Part shown: piece by piece, positions 18,856 to 27,504 of the stretch
Layout: each line of letters opens with the position of its first letter
Numbering within the stretch: the first letter of the stretch is position 1
Notes under the pieces: model-generated
Told to the model about the DNA's origin: nothing
The model's database searches: none
What the model saw: only the letters and a program-made list of their open reading frames with translations
Position numbers and translations under genes: made by a program
Assembly: GCA_021286855.1 (NCBI GenBank)
Contig: JAJTBO010000004.1
Location: forward strand, 1 to 64,000
Length of the DNA: 64,000 nucleotides
Reading direction: 5' to 3'
DNA from: Hyphomicrobiales bacterium
Lineage (GTDB): Bacteria > Pseudomonadota > Alphaproteobacteria > Rhizobiales > Ancalomicrobiaceae

Positions 18856-19635
18856 TCAGCGGTACTTGTCGCGGAGCGCCTGGGTGGCGGCGCGGAAGAC
18901 GCCGAGATCGGAGCCGACGGCGACGAAGTTGACGCCGGCGTCCATGTAGCGGCGGGCGTCGGCCTCGACGGGCGCGAGGATGCCGGCCGACTTGCCGGCT
19001 CTCGCCGCCGCCTCGAACACCCGGGTCATCGCGGACTGGACGTCCGGATGGGACGGATCTCCCAAGTGGCCGAGCGCGGCGGCGAGATCGGAGGGACCGA
19101 CGAAGAGGCCGTCGACGCCGTCGACCGCGGCGATCTCGTCGGCGGCTTCGACGCCGCGGCCGTTCTCGATCTGCACGACGACGGCGATGTTGTCGTTCAC
19201 CCGCTTCATGTAGTCCGGCACCGTGCCGTAGCGGTTGGAGCGCTGCGAGACGGAGACGCCGCGCACGCCTTCGGGCGGATAGCGGGTGGCGGCGACGGCG
19301 GCGCGCGCCTCTTCGGCCGATTGGACGAAGGGGATCAGGAAGTTGTGGAAGCCGCTGTCGAGCAGGCGCTTGATCAGCACCGTGTCGTTCCAGGCGGGGC
19401 GGACGACCGGGGCGGAGGCGCTGTCCTTCAGCGCCATCAACTGCGGGATCAACGACAGGACGTCGTTGGGCGCATGTTCGGCGTCGAGCAGGATCCAGTC
19501 GAACCCGGCGAGGCCGAGAACTTCGGTGGAGATCGGATTGCCGAGCGAACACCAGACGCCGATCAGGCGCTCGCGGCTCTTCAGCGCGGCGCGGAAGGCG
19601 TTGGGAAAGGCCGTGTAGGGACGCGCGTCGGACAT
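18856..19635 (-). CDS. garL: 2-dehydro-3-deoxyglucarate aldolase
   Basis: The 259-residue class II aldolase of the HpaI family splits 5-keto-4-deoxyglucarate into pyruvate and tartronate semialdehyde. Recognisable blocks are [22 protein letters not shown], the metal-binding Glu in [12 protein letters not shown], and Asp in [20 protein letters not shown] 8 bases before the ATG at 19635 decides this start over an in-frame GTG nine bases upstream. It heads the minus-strand gar operon; the nested palindrome at 19696-19727 is in its promoter region. Confidence 0.9.
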   Translation of the reverse strand: MSDARPYTAFPNAFRAALKSRERLIGVWCSLGNPISTEVLGLAGFDWILLDAEHAPNDVLSLIPQLMALKDSASAPVVRPAWNDTVLIKRLLDSGFHNFLIPFVQSAEEARAAVAATRYPPEGVRGVSVSQRSNRYGTVPDYMKRVNDNIAVVVQIENGRGVEAADEIAAVDGVDGLFVGPSDLAAALGHLGDPSHPDVQSAMTRVFEAAARAGKSAGILAPVEADARRYMDAGVNFVAVGSDLGVFRAATQALRDKYR

Positions 19636-19695
19636 CGGATTCACCTCTCAGATCGGACGCCCTTGCGGCGTCCTCGCCGGTTCGAGCGATCTCCG

Positions 19696-19727
19696 TTCGA
19701 ACCTGTCATCATATGACTTGGTTCGAA
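19696..19727. promoter_or_regulatory. Nested operator upstream of garL
   Basis: Arms TTCGAACC and GGTTCGAA stand 16 bases apart; between them lies CATCATATGAC, with the palindrome TCATATGA. The CATCATATGA element recurs at 24691-24701 and 34566-34576. It is a likely binding site for the divergently encoded GntR regulator. The rest of 19636-20015 (380 bases) is the divergent garL/gntR promoter region with no other gene seen. Confidence 0.5.
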
Positions 19728-20015
19728 ATATAATGACCTCGGGCCGCGACACAAGCCGGATTCGTTGCTGCACCGCGCAAGACACCGATCGGAAATTCTT
19801 TTTGAAACCCTCGTCTTGTTGGTTTCGTTGAGATTCCCGCGCGACCGCTGCGGCATACTCCGTACTTGCCCCGATGAGATATGACGTCTTATCGTACGCG
19901 CTCGGGTGTCGATCGCCACGGCGTTTCGATGTTAGGGTGTCGCGATCTCGCGGAAGCGATGGCGCGCCCCTCGTCGCCCGGTCCCTTCGACCGCCTGCAA
20001 ACGGATGTTCTCCCC

Positions 20016-20756
20016 ATGTCGACCGCCGCCGCCTCGCCCCGCCGCCGTTCTCTCGCCGAGGGGCTCGTGGAGAGCGTGACGGCGCGGATCCGCAGCGGCG
20101 CGCTCACGGCCGGGGCGCGGCTGCCGACCGAGCCGGAGATGACGGCGGAGTTCGGGGTCAGCCGCACCGTGGTGCGCGAAGCGATCTCGCGGCTGCAGGC
20201 GGCCGGGCTGGTCGAGACCCGGCACGGCATCGGCACTTTCGTGCTGGAACCGCCGCTGCGGGTCGGCTTCGATTCGGGCGCAGCGCTGACGATCCGCGAC
20301 GTGATCGCGATGCTCGAACTCCGAATCAGCCTGGAGACGGAAGCCGCCGCGCTCGCCTCGCAGCGGCGCGACGCGACCGATCTGGCGAGCATGCGGCGGG
20401 CGCTCGACGACTTCACCCGCGAGGTCGAGGCCGGCCGCAACGGCGTCGAGGCCGACTTCCGGTTCCACGCCTCGATCGCCCGGGCGACGCGCAATCGGTG
20501 GTTCGAGACGGTGTTCCACGATCTCGGCACGTCGACGCTGCCGCGCACTCGGCTCGATCTGTCGAACTTCGCCGCCGATCTCGGTCCCGACTATCTCCAG
20601 CGCGCCAATCGCGAGCACGAGGCGATCCTGGAGGCGATCGAACGGAGCGACGGCGAGGCGGCGCGGGCGGCGATGCGGATGCATCTGACGCAGAGCCGCG
20701 AACGGCTGAAGCGGATCGGCGAGGCGGTCGCGGCGACCGCCGTCGGGCCGGTGTGA
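20016..20756 (+). CDS. GntR-family regulator, FadR/FCD subgroup
   Basis: This 246-residue repressor-type protein has an N-terminal GntR winged helix (LAEGLVESVTARIRSGALTAG, then LPTEPEMTAEFGVSRTVVREA and GIGTFV) and a C-terminal all-helical FCD domain (about 95-235) with the metal-ligand pattern Asp/His in DFRFHASIARATRN and His in REHEAIL. FCD regulators usually sense organic acids. It is divergent from garL, so an aldarate or pathway intermediate is a likely effector. The ATG at 20016 gives the usual family length; upstream in-frame starts would add a tail of up to 45 residues. Confidence 0.85.
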   Translation: MSTAAASPRRRSLAEGLVESVTARIRSGALTAGARLPTEPEMTAEFGVSRTVVREAISRLQAAGLVETRHGIGTFVLEPPLRVGFDSGAALTIRDVIAMLELRISLETEAAALASQRRDATDLASMRRALDDFTREVEAGRNGVEADFRFHASIARATRNRWFETVFHDLGTSTLPRTRLDLSNFAADLGPDYLQRANREHEAILEAIERSDGEAARAAMRMHLTQSRERLKRIGEAVAATAVGPV

Positions 20757-20772
20757 GCGGCCGGGCGCGCGG

Positions 20773-21846
20773 TCAACCGGTCTCGCGTTCGACGATCTCG
20801 AAACCGACGTCGACGACCTTCTCGGCGACCTCGCGGCCGGCGAGGCGGGCGAGCAGCATGTCGGCCGCCGTGTCGGCGACGCGGCGGCGGTCGACCATCA
20901 CCGAGGAGAGGCGCGGCGAGGTGTGGGCGGCGTAGTCGAAGTCGCCGAAGCCGATGACCGCGACGTCCTCCGGCACGCGTAGGCCGCGTTCGCGCGCCTC
21001 GGTGACGATGCCCAGCGCCAGCGCGTCCGAGGAACAGAAGATCGCGCCGCGAAAGCCGCCGTCGGCCAGTTCGGCGAGCGTCTCGCGGCCCATCTGGACG
21101 TTGGTCGGGGCCGGCGTGACCCGGCGGATCGGCGTCGGTCCGCCGGCTCGAACCACCGTCTCGACGAAGGCGTCGGCGCGCATCAGGGCGCGCTCGTCGC
21201 CGGCGCTGACGGAGGCATAGGCGGGATAGCGCGCGGCGAGGAGATGGCGGCCGACCGCCTCGCCGACCGCGCGATGCGAAAAGCCGACCGCCATGTCGAT
21301 CGGCTTGCGGGAGAGGTCCCAGGTCTCGACGACCGGAATGCGGGCGGCGCGGAGCTGGCGACGCGTCGCGGCGGAGTGGAAGGTGCCGGTCAGATAGAGC
21401 GCGTCGGGACGGCGGGCGAGGACGGCGCGGACGAGCTCCTCCTCGCGCACCGTCTCGGGATAGCCGGACAGGCCGAGCAGGACCTGATAGCCCTCGGCGG
21501 CCAACCGATCGGCGGCGAACTGGACGGTCGAGGCGAACATCATGTGGGCGAGCGTCGGCACGATCGCGGCGACGAGCTTCGTCTTCGACGAGGCGAGCCC
21601 GCCGGCGAGCAGGTCGGGCACGTAGCCGAGTTCGTCGACGGCGGCGCGGACCTTCTCGCGCACCTCCGGCGAGACGGTGTCGGGCTGATTGATCACCCGG
21701 CTGACGGTCATCGCCGAAACGCCGACGCGTTTGGCGACGTCGGAGAGGGTGACGCGGCCGGAGCCGACGCGCGCGCCGCGACGCGGACGCGGCTCCGGAC
21801 CGAACTCGGCGGGATCGGAAGTATCGGACGGGTCGTGATCGTTCAA
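20773..21846 (-). CDS. LacI-family regulator, GntR (gluconate)-like subgroup
   Basis: The protein has 357 residues, with an N-terminal LacI helix-turn-helix (VTLSDVAKRVGVSAMTVSRVIN, hinge LGYVPDLLAGGLAS) and a periplasmic-binding-like effector domain ending in VAVIGFGDFD. The DNA-binding part resembles E. coli GntR, whose operator is ATGTTA-N4-TAACAT. Sites of that form (GTTAGCGCTAMC) occur at gudP, gudD and pflB, so it probably represses these. It has a roughly 30-residue N-terminal extension. TTG at 21846 is the only start seen early enough; the true start is uncertain. Confidence 0.82.
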   Translation of the reverse strand: MNDHDPSDTSDPAEFGPEPRPRRGARVGSGRVTLSDVAKRVGVSAMTVSRVINQPDTVSPEVREKVRAAVDELGYVPDLLAGGLASSKTKLVAAIVPTLAHMMFASTVQFAADRLAAEGYQVLLGLSGYPETVREEELVRAVLARRPDALYLTGTFHSAATRRQLRAARIPVVETWDLSRKPIDMAVGFSHRAVGEAVGRHLLAARYPAYASVSAGDERALMRADAFVETVVRAGGPTPIRRVTPAPTNVQMGRETLAELADGGFRGAIFCSSDALALGIVTEARERGLRVPEDVAVIGFGDFDYAAHTSPRLSSVMVDRRRVADTAADMLLARLAGREVAEKVVDVGFEIVERETG

Positions 21847-22015
21847 CTTCGGCCTCGAACCGGCGCGCCGGGTCTTCCGACGCGCGGGAAGGAATCGCGT
21901 CCCCGGATTCGTCGCCCGGTGGATGGAGCGACTATTGCCGATCGGTGGTTCGGAGAAAAGAGCGACGGCGGCGTCGATCGGAACCGCGCCGCCGTCCGGT
22001 CGTCGCCGACGCCGG

Positions 22016-23092
22016 TCAGGCGGCCTGGATGAGGCCGCGCGTATAGCCGAGGCAGAAGGCGAAGAAGCGCTCCCGGCCGGGGTCGACGTCGGAGAGCGGC
22101 ACGTGGTCGGGACAGAGCACGCCCTCCCAGCCGACCTCGCGATAGGCGCGGATCGCCGCCGCCATGTCGACCGTGCCCTCGTCCGGCATCGCCTCGCGGA
22201 AGTCGCAGAAGCCGCCGACGATGTTGCGGAAGTGGACCATGAAGATCTTGCCCTGCGGTCCGAATTCGCGGATCGCCTCCTGCACCACCGCGTTCGGGTC
22301 GCTCGACATCTCGGCGATGGTGCCCTGGCAGAAGTTCAGCCCATGGAACGGGTTGCCCGGGGCGAGCGCGAGGAGGCGGCGCAGGCCGTCGAGCGAGCCG
22401 AGGACATGGTGGACGCCGTTGAGCCCGCCCGGCGGATAGGCCGGATCGTGGGGATGGCAGGCCAGCCGCACCCCGGCCTCGGTCGCGGTCGGCAGGATCG
22501 CCTTCACCAGGAACTCGATCGCCGCCCAGCCTTCGGCCTCGGAGACGCCGCCGGCTTCCGACGCCATCACCTGGCCGCCGGCCTCGGCCGTCTTCATCAG
22601 CGCCTTCGGGGTATGGGCGCCGCCGTGGCCGTCCTCGGGCAGGACGGTGCCCCAGTAGGAGAAGGCGGCGTCGGTCTCGGGTCGGTACTGCTCCGCCTTG
22701 AAGGTCGAGCACTTCATGCCGCCGCGGCCGTCGGTGACGCCGGTGCGGGTGATGCCGACCATGGCGACGGTGTATTTCACCATCGGCACGCCGGCGGCGC
22801 CGGCGGCGCGGATGTTCTGGCGCAACCGCTCGGCGGTCGCTTCGGCCTTGGGACGATCACGCAGGCTGTCGAGCAGGATCGAGCCGACGTCGAGGGCGAG
22901 GCCCTCGAGCTTCATGCCGAAGCTCTCGATGCGCGCCTTCTGCGCCTTCAGCCGTTCGACGTCCCACAGGCCGGCGTCGTCGCAGACGTCGCGATTGGGG
23001 CGGGTGTCGATGACGATGCCCCGGCACCCGAGTTGGGCGGAGAGCCGCAGACGGTCGTCGGTCGGGGCGATGAGTTGTTCGCCGATGTACAT
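22016..23092 (-). CDS. UxuA-family mannonate dehydratase-like protein
   Basis: This 358-residue TIM-barrel sugar-acid dehydratase resembles UxuA, which converts D-mannonate to 2-keto-3-deoxygluconate using Mn/Fe. Likely metal-site segments are ACHPHDPAYPPGG, LNFCQGTIAEM and MVHFRNIVGGFCDF, followed by CPDHVP. HPHDP differs from the HPDDP common in UxuA, so substrate may differ. It lies between the LacI regulator and gudP; no uxaC, uxuB or kdg genes are in the window, so it may act on another hexonate or aldarate. Confidence 0.7.
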   Translation of the reverse strand: MYIGEQLIAPTDDRLRLSAQLGCRGIVIDTRPNRDVCDDAGLWDVERLKAQKARIESFGMKLEGLALDVGSILLDSLRDRPKAEATAERLRQNIRAAGAAGVPMVKYTVAMVGITRTGVTDGRGGMKCSTFKAEQYRPETDAAFSYWGTVLPEDGHGGAHTPKALMKTAEAGGQVMASEAGGVSEAEGWAAIEFLVKAILPTATEAGVRLACHPHDPAYPPGGLNGVHHVLGSLDGLRRLLALAPGNPFHGLNFCQGTIAEMSSDPNAVVQEAIREFGPQGKIFMVHFRNIVGGFCDFREAMPDEGTVDMAAAIRAYREVGWEGVLCPDHVPLSDVDPGRERFFAFCLGYTRGLIQAA

Positions 23093-23163
23093 GGATGTCG
23101 TCTCGGGGTCGGGCCGGTCGGGAGGACGAAGGGGGCGATCCCCGACGGGATCGCCCCTCCCCT

Positions 23164-24525
23164 TCAGATCTTCAGTTCCATGCGCTTGATCTCGCCGACG
23201 ACGACCAGATAGCTGATCGCCGCGATCAGACCATTCGCCGCCACGAAGACCAGGGCGCTGTCGAAGGAGCCGGAGGTCTGGACGAGGTAGCCGATGATGA
23301 TCGGCGTGGTGATCGACGAGATGTTGCCGCACATGTTGAAGACGCCGCCGGCGAGGCCGGTGATCTGCTTCGGCGCGCAGTCGGACATGACCGCCCAGCC
23401 GAGAGCGCCGACGCCCTTGCCGAAGAAGGCGAGCGCCATGAAGAACACCACGACCGGGACCTGGTCGGTGTAGTTGCAGGCGACCATCGACATCGACAGG
23501 ACCATGCCGAGCACGATCGGGGTCTTGCGGGCGACCGACAGGGAATAGCCGCGCTTCAGCAGCCAGTCGGAGATCAGGCCGCCGAGGATGCCGCCGGCGA
23601 AACCGCAGATCGCGGGAACCGAGGCGATGAAGCCGGCCTTGAGGATCGACATCCCGCGTTCCTTGACCAGATAGACCGGGAACCAGGTGATGAAGAAGTA
23701 GGTCAGCGCGTTGATGCAGAACTGTCCGAGGAAGATGCCGACCATCATGCGGTTGGAGAACATCTGGCGGATGTAGTCCCACTTGGCGCCGTCGGCGGAC
23801 TTGGTCGCGGCGGCGGGCGCGGGGCTGTCCATGTTCACCAGACCGCCGCCCTCGGCGATGTAGGCGCGTTCGACGTCGTTGACCGACGGGTGGATGGCGG
23901 GCGCGCGCACCACGCGGAGCCAGATCGCCGAGACGACGATGCCGAGACCGCCCATGAAGCCGAAGGCCCAGGGCCAGCCGTGGCTCTGGGTGATCCAGCC
24001 CATGATGGGGGCGAAGATCACCGTGGCGAAGTACTGCGCCGAATTGAAGATCGCGGCCGCCGTGGCGCGTTCGTGACGCGGGAACCAGGCGGCGACGGTG
24101 CGGCTGTTGCCGGGGAAGGACGGCGCCTCGGCGAAGCCGACGGCGAAGCGTAGGGCGAACAGGACGGCGACGGCGGTCGCGCCGGCGAAGAAGCCGACGA
24201 AGCCCTGCATGACCGTGACCAGCGACCAGACGAAGATCGACAGCGCATAGACGACGCGGGTGCCGAACCGGTCGAGCAGCCAACCGCCCGGCAACTGGCC
24301 GAGGACATAGGACCAGCCGAAGGCGGAGAAGATGAAGCCCATCTGGGCCGCGTCGATGCCGAGTTCCTTCGACAGGACCGGACCGGTGATGGCGAGGACG
24401 GCGCGGTCGGCGTAGTTGACCGACGTGACGACGAACAGCATCACGACGATCCACCAGCGGAAGTTCGTCTTCTTGACGACCTCCGCAGCGGCGGACGCCG
24501 TCTGATTCAGGGGAAGACTGGTCAT
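23164..24525 (-). CDS. gudP: Glucarate/galactarate MFS transporter (GudP/GarP type)
   Basis: This 453-residue inner-membrane symporter of the anion:cation symporter (hexuronate) family has about 12 transmembrane segments, the N-terminal RWWIVVMLFVVTSVNYADRA and LPGGWLLDRFGTR loop, and FAVGFAEAPSFPGNSRTVAAWFP region typical of GudP, GarP and ExuT. GGAGGAG stands 6 bases before the ATG. It would import D-glucarate and galactarate with protons. Two GntR-like operator sequences lie 80-115 bases upstream. Confidence 0.85.
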   Translation of the reverse strand: MTSLPLNQTASAAAEVVKKTNFRWWIVVMLFVVTSVNYADRAVLAITGPVLSKELGIDAAQMGFIFSAFGWSYVLGQLPGGWLLDRFGTRVVYALSIFVWSLVTVMQGFVGFFAGATAVAVLFALRFAVGFAEAPSFPGNSRTVAAWFPRHERATAAAIFNSAQYFATVIFAPIMGWITQSHGWPWAFGFMGGLGIVVSAIWLRVVRAPAIHPSVNDVERAYIAEGGGLVNMDSPAPAAATKSADGAKWDYIRQMFSNRMMVGIFLGQFCINALTYFFITWFPVYLVKERGMSILKAGFIASVPAICGFAGGILGGLISDWLLKRGYSLSVARKTPIVLGMVLSMSMVACNYTDQVPVVVFFMALAFFGKGVGALGWAVMSDCAPKQITGLAGGVFNMCGNISSITTPIIIGYLVQTSGSFDSALVFVAANGLIAAISYLVVVGEIKRMELKI

Positions 24526-24604
24526 GCGGGGCTCCTCCAGGCACGACGAGGGAAGAGGCGTCGACCGTCGGCTCCTCAGGGAAAGCCGGCGGCGCGCCGG
24601 TTTT

Positions 24605-24641
24605 TGGTAGCGCTCCCATCGCCGGTACTGTTAGCGCTAAC
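24605..24641. promoter_or_regulatory. LacI-type operators upstream of gudP
   Basis: GTTAGCGCTAAC (24630-24641) is a perfect 12-base palindrome; GGTAGCGCTCCC at about 24606-24617 is an imperfect second copy. Both match the operator form expected for the LacI-family protein encoded at 20773-21846. The gap 24526-24894 holds these, the elements at 24691 and 24852 and a hairpin, with no gene seen. Confidence 0.65.
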
Positions 24642-24690
24642 TCTTCCCTCGAACAAGATCCGGGGCTGGAATTTCATGTAAGCACGAGCA

Positions 24691-24701
24691 CTCATATGAT
24701 G
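24691..24701. promoter_or_regulatory. CATCATATGA element upstream of gudP
   Basis: CTCATATGATG is, on the other strand, CATCATATGAG, the same element found upstream of garL and near 34566. It is a candidate GntR site. Confidence 0.35.
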
Positions 24702-24820
24702 TCTTTGTTGCGAGTGCGAAGTCTTTTTCGCAACGCAATACGCATAATCCGCCCGACAACCCACCCTCGGGCGCGCTCTCCATCCCTCGGAAACCTCACA
24801 TTACCGGAGAAACGACGCAA

Positions 24821-24851
24821 GAACGCCCGACGCGGGGCGCGCCGGGCGTTC
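24821..24851 (-). terminator. Hairpin downstream of gudD
   Basis: GAACGCCCG and CGGGCGTTC arms with a 13-base GC loop lie about 45 bases after the gudD stop. The T content after the stem is weak, so termination efficiency is uncertain. GTCATATGA at 24852-24860 directly adjoins it. Confidence 0.45.
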
Positions 24852-24894
24852 GTCATATGAAGTCTGGGAAAGCGCGCCGGCGTCGCCGGTTCGC

Positions 24895-26250
24895 TCACCG
24901 CACCAGGCAAGGCCGCTTGTTGTCGAAGGTCCAGCCGGGGACGAGATACTGCATGGCGGCCGCATCGTCGCGTGCGCCGAGGCAGTGCTTCACATAGCGC
25001 TCGTTGGCCTTGGCGACCTCGTCCATGTCGATCTCGACGCCGAGGCCGCCCTTCTTCGGCAGCGTCAGCATGCCGCCGCGAATCTGGAACGGCTCCTTGG
25101 TCAGCCGCATGCTGCCGTCCTGCCAGATCCAATGGGTGTCGATCGCCGTGACGTTCCCCGGAACGGCCGCGGCGACGTGGGTGAACATGGCGAGCGAGAC
25201 GTCGAAGTGGTTGTTGGAATGCGAGCCCCAGGTCAGGCCGAAGGCGTCGCAGAGTTGGCCGACGCGGACCGAGCCGGCCATCGTCCAGAAATGCGGGTCG
25301 GCGAGCGGGATCGACACCGACTGCAGCATGATCGAATGGGCCATCTGGCGCCAATCGGTGGCGATCATGTTGGTGGCGGTCGGCAGGCCGGTGGCGCGAC
25401 GGAACTCGGCCATGACCTCGCGGCCGGAGAAACCGCGCTCGGCGCCGCAGGGATCTTCGGCATAGGCGAGGACGCCGTGCTTGTCGCGGCAGAGGCGGAT
25501 CGCCTCGTCGAGCGACCAGGCGCCGTTCGGATCGAGGGTGATGCGGGCCTGAGGGAAACGCTCGTGCAGCGCGACGATCGCCTCCATCTCCTCCTCGCCG
25601 GAGAGGACGCCGCCCTTCAGCTTGAAGTCCTCGAAGCCGTAGAGCTCGTGCGTCGCCTCGGCGAGGCGGACGATCGAGGCCGGCGTCAGCGCCTCTTCGT
25701 TGCGCAGACGATACCAGTCGTTCGCGGCGTCCGGCTCGGCGCGATAGGGCAGATCGGTGCGGGCGCGGTCGCCGACGTAGAAGAGATAGCCGAGCACCGG
25801 CACCTCCTCGCGCTGCACGCCCTCGCCGAGGAGAGCGGCGACCGGCACGTCGAGATGCTGGCCGAGGAGGTCGAGCATCGCCGCCTCGACCGCCGTCACG
25901 GCGTGGATGGTGGTGCGCAGGTCGAAGGTCTGTAGACCTCGGCCGCCGCTGTCGCGGTCGGCGAAGGCGCGGCGCATGGCGTTGAGCGTGTCGTTCCAAC
26001 AGCCGATCGGCGCGCCGATCACCAGCTGCCTCGCGTCTTCCAGGGTCTGGCGGATCTTTTCGCCGCCGGGCACTTCGCCGACGCCGACGCGGCCGGCGGT
26101 ATCGGTCAGGACGACGAGGTTGCGGGTGAACCATGGCGCATGGGCGCCCGACAGGTTGAGCAACATCGAATCCTGCCCGGCGACCGGGATCACGCGCATT
26201 TCGCGCACGGTGGGCGTGACGGCGAGCGTCGCCTGGGAAAGATGATTCAT
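24895..26250 (-). CDS. gudD: D-glucarate dehydratase
   Basis: This 451-residue enolase-superfamily enzyme dehydrates D-glucarate to 5-keto-4-deoxyglucarate, which enters the GarL step. Signatures are the catalytic Lys in FEDFKLKGG, metal ligands in [14 protein letters not shown] and [19 protein letters not shown], and the [22 protein letters not shown] segment with the catalytic His. Length fits E. coli GudD (446). GGAGGAG stands 6 bases before the ATG at 26250, deciding this start over a frame that continues 40 codons upstream. A GTTAGCGCTACC operator lies about 138 bases upstream. Confidence 0.93.
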   Translation of the reverse strand: MNHLSQATLAVTPTVREMRVIPVAGQDSMLLNLSGAHAPWFTRNLVVLTDTAGRVGVGEVPGGEKIRQTLEDARQLVIGAPIGCWNDTLNAMRRAFADRDSGGRGLQTFDLRTTIHAVTAVEAAMLDLLGQHLDVPVAALLGEGVQREEVPVLGYLFYVGDRARTDLPYRAEPDAANDWYRLRNEEALTPASIVRLAEATHELYGFEDFKLKGGVLSGEEEMEAIVALHERFPQARITLDPNGAWSLDEAIRLCRDKHGVLAYAEDPCGAERGFSGREVMAEFRRATGLPTATNMIATDWRQMAHSIMLQSVSIPLADPHFWTMAGSVRVGQLCDAFGLTWGSHSNNHFDVSLAMFTHVAAAVPGNVTAIDTHWIWQDGSMRLTKEPFQIRGGMLTLPKKGGLGVEIDMDEVAKANERYVKHCLGARDDAAAMQYLVPGWTFDNKRPCLVR

Positions 26251-26385
26251 CGTGGTCTCCTCCGGCGACGCGGCATCGGGCGTCGCCTCGACAAGCGCGG
26301 GGAGCGTCGGAGGGATGGGGGCCTTCGACATCCCGACATCGGCGGTCGATCGGGGAGCTTCCGCGATCACGGCCGCTTTCTGATT

Positions 26386-26400
26386 ATGTTAGCGCTACCA
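26386..26400 (-). promoter_or_regulatory. LacI-type operator upstream of gudD
   Basis: ATGTTAGCGCTACCA matches the GntR-like operator. On the minus strand it is followed at once by CATAAT, a -10-like hexamer, so a bound repressor would block the gudD promoter. The interval 26251-26570 otherwise holds no gene. Confidence 0.65.
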
Positions 26401-26570
26401 AGATCGATGAATAACCGAATTCCCGCGTCTTGCCCAGGGCGGAAATCGCGGTTTCGTACCACTACGCATGGAAGACCGGGCGAAGGGCGGCGCGCGCGAA
26501 GACATGCGACCGCCTCCCTCCGCCCACGAAGGGCGAAGGCGCGGCGGCAGCGCAGGTCTCGTCGCGCCGG

Positions 26571-27491
26571 TCAGTCCTGCGCGACGGCGCGACGGAAGAG
26601 AACCCAGTAGACGACGCCGACGAGGACCGCGCCGCCGACCCAATTGCCGGCGGTGACGGCGACGAGATTGACCAGATATCCGTCGACGGGAATCGGCCGC
26701 ATGACGTGGCCGAGCGGCGCGACCGACACCCAGAAACCGTCGGAAGCGAAGTTTTCGATCATCAGGCCGAGCGGCACGAAATACATGTCGGCGACGCAGT
26801 GTTCGAAGCCGGCGGCGACGAAGGCGGAGACCGGGAAGATCACCGCGAGGATCTTGTCGGAGACCGAGCGCGCGCCGAAGCTCAGCCAGACGGCGAGACA
26901 GACGAGCACGTTGCACAAGACCCCGAGAAAGAAGGCGCGCGCCGCCGGCAGCGACGCCTTGGCGGAGGCGACGTAGAGCGCGGCGTCGCCGACGAGGCCG
27001 TGGCCGAATTCATGCTGGCCGGAGAGGAAGACCAGCGCGGCGGTGCCGAGCGCGCCGACGAGATTGCCGAACCAGACCAGGGTCCAGACCCGCAACATCT
27101 CGCGCAGCTTCAGACGCCCCGACGCCCAGGCCATGACCATCAGGCAGTCGGAGGTGAAGAGCTGCGCCCCGGCCACGACGACCAGGACGAGGCCGAGCGA
27201 GAAGGCGAGACCGGAGGCGAGACGCGTCATGCCATAGGGCACGTGCCCGTCCGCCCCGGCCAGAACCACGGTGTAGAAGAGGCCGCCGAGCGCGACGAAG
27301 GCGCCGCCGAGGACGGCGAGGCCGAAGATCGTCACCGCGTCGAGATGCGCCTTCTTGACGCCGATGTCCTCGGCGAGGCGGGCGATCAGCTCGGGCGGGC
27401 GGGCCTCGCCCGACCCGATCTGGGCCGGAGAGGCTTCGCCGAGAGGGGCGACGCCGCCGCCGGCGGCGAGGGCGTTCGGATCGACCCGCAT
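26571..27491 (-). CDS. focA: Formate/nitrite transporter (FocA type)
   Basis: This 306-residue FNT-family channel would release or take up formate. It has an N-terminal cytoplasmic tail of about 45 residues and six membrane segments, with family motifs in the second and fifth segments (AGAQLFTSDCLMVMAWASG, GFEHCVADMYFVPLGLM), the latter carrying the conserved pore histidine. It starts 14 bases after pta and is the last gene of the pfl unit, fitting export of formate made by PflB. Confidence 0.88.
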   Translation of the reverse strand: MRVDPNALAAGGGVAPLGEASPAQIGSGEARPPELIARLAEDIGVKKAHLDAVTIFGLAVLGGAFVALGGLFYTVVLAGADGHVPYGMTRLASGLAFSLGLVLVVVAGAQLFTSDCLMVMAWASGRLKLREMLRVWTLVWFGNLVGALGTAALVFLSGQHEFGHGLVGDAALYVASAKASLPAARAFFLGVLCNVLVCLAVWLSFGARSVSDKILAVIFPVSAFVAAGFEHCVADMYFVPLGLMIENFASDGFWVSVAPLGHVMRPIPVDGYLVNLVAVTAGNWVGGAVLVGVVYWVLFRRAVAQD

Positions 27492-27504
27492 CGCTCGGTC
27501 CTCC

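Noticed and set aside
24692..26134. Large alternative frame opposite or beside gudD
   Set aside because: Arg/Pro/Ala-rich composition typical of shadow frames in GC-rich DNA, while the gudD frame has clear enzyme motifs.
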